Shown in pieces: positions 63,363 to 64,000 of a DNA stretch of 64,000 nt. How positions within the stretch are numbered: position 1 is the first letter of the stretch; each line of letters opens with the position of its first letter. A model generated the notes under the pieces. It worked only from the letters and a program-made list of their open reading frames with translations, was not told the DNA's origin and ran no database searches. Both the position numbers and the translations under genes were made by a program. Source of the DNA: Amorphus orientalis (GTDB taxonomy: Bacteria > Pseudomonadota > Alphaproteobacteria > Rhizobiales > Amorphaceae); assembly GCF_030814015.1 (NCBI RefSeq), contig NZ_JAUSUL010000001.1:186001-250000 (forward strand), given 5' to 3'.

Positions 63363-64000
63363 CTACGCGCTGACCGAGCCCTCTCCGCGTGCCCAGGCGT
63401 CGCGCTCGCAGCCCACGGCCTCGGTGATCGACGACAGGCCGCGGCGGCGGACCTCGGCGCCGAGATGGCGCAGGATCTCGCCGACCAGCGCGCCGTCATA
63501 GACGAGGCCCGTATAGACCTGGATCAGGCTGGCGCCGGCCGCGATCTTGGCGAAGGCGGTGGCGCCCGACGTGATCCCGCCGACCCCGACCAGCGGCATC
63601 TTTCCCTCGAGCCGGTCGGCGAACCTGGCCAGGACGACGGTGGAGGGGTGAAACAGGGGCTTGCCGGACAGTCCGCCCGCCTCGCCGCTGAGCCGGGCTT
63701 CCCTGAGGTTCGGCCGGGCGATGGTGGTGTTGGAGACGATCAGCCCGTCGATGCCGTGGTCCAGGACGGTCCGGGCAATCGTGTCGATGCCCAGCTCGTC
63801 CAGATCCGGCGCCACCTTGACCAGAAGCGGAACACGCCGGCCGGTGCTGGCGGCCTCCTCGCGGGCGGTGGCCACACGGGCCAGAAGCTCTTTCAGCGCC
63901 TCCGCGCCCTGAAGATCGCGCAGACCGGGCGTGTTCGGCGACGAGATGTTGATCGTGAAATAGGATGCCACATCGGCGAAGGTGCCGATCCCGCGCACAT
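63363..64000 (-). CDS. pyrD: Dihydroorotate dehydrogenase, class 2 (5' end outside window)
   Basis: Fourth step of pyrimidine synthesis, membrane-associated and quinone-linked. Only the C-terminal ~212 residues are in the window. N-I-S-S-P-N-T-P-G-L-R-D-L-Q contains the active-site serine region, L-L-V-K-V-A-P-D-L and I-V-S-N-T-T-I are FMN-site segments, G-L-S-G-K-P-L and G-V-G-G-I follow. The start lies beyond the right edge. Confidence 0.95.
   Translation of the reverse strand, partial: VRGIGTFADVASYFTINISSPNTPGLRDLQGAEALKELLARVATAREEAASTGRRVPLLVKVAPDLDELGIDTIARTVLDHGIDGLIVSNTTIARPNLREARLSGEAGGLSGKPLFHPSTVVLARFADRLEGKMPLVGVGGITSGATAFAKIAAGASLIQVYTGLVYDGALVGEILRHLGAEVRRRGLSSITEAVGCERDAWARGEGSVSA

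Overview
The window is GC-rich chromosomal DNA from an alphaproteobacterium, most likely of the order Hyphomicrobiales (Rhizobiales). The gene order mnmE-mnmG-rsmG-parA-parB-holA-lptE-leuS, three parS sites beside parAB, a ChvE/GguABC sugar operon and TRAP and ProU-type uptake genes all fit. No phage, insertion sequence or CRISPR array was seen. The first ~6 kb carry the chromosome-partitioning locus, so the replication origin is probably close, to the left of the window.

Layout. 1-5.4 kb: tRNA-modification genes mnmE (cut by the window edge) and mnmG, rsmG, then parA and parB, overlapping or closely spaced. 5.6-9.8 kb, minus strand: leuS, lptE, holA. 10-12.2 kb: yggS, a predicted outer-membrane barrel, tRNA-Leu(CAA) and initiator tRNA-Met. 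12.4-14.5 kb: a marR-MOSC operon divergent from a secreted protein, with a large palindrome between. 14.5-19.8 kb: a TRAP transporter with a PaaK-type CoA ligase and a small citryl-CoA-lyase-like ORF, divergent from a GntR regulator. 20-21.3 kb: an arsR-AHSA1-GFA operon with a double palindromic operator. 21.6-38.2 kb: a 16-kb sugar catabolism region on the minus strand with two ABC transporters (ChvE/GguAB and YtfQRT/YjfF) around an oxidative pathway: mutarotase, aldose 1-dehydrogenase, SMP-30 lactonase, aldonate dehydratase and GguC, framed by two GntR regulators. 38.6-49 kb: a secreted Ntn amide hydrolase, then a HAD phosphatase, a methyltransferase, a choline-kinase-like protein, a DeoR regulator, a quaternary-amine ABC transporter and a second choline-kinase-like protein. 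49-55 kb: a CHAD protein and an AcrAB-type RND pump with its TetR regulator. 55-64 kb: housekeeping genes (ppa, typA, asd, pyrD) with a GNAT protein, a six-helix chemoreceptor coupled to a small exported protein, and a zinc alcohol dehydrogenase.

Structure between the genes. A family of short paired palindromes framed by GAGC...TTCC and GGAA...GCTC recurs at seven loci. At four of them the TAG stop codon of the neighbouring gene is the start of the element. Candidate operators are visible for the MarR, ArsR, TetR, GntR and DeoR regulators. The best candidate for an undescribed system is the 40-49 kb kinase/transporter cluster, where a TGTGG-type motif is repeated upstream of two separate transcription units.
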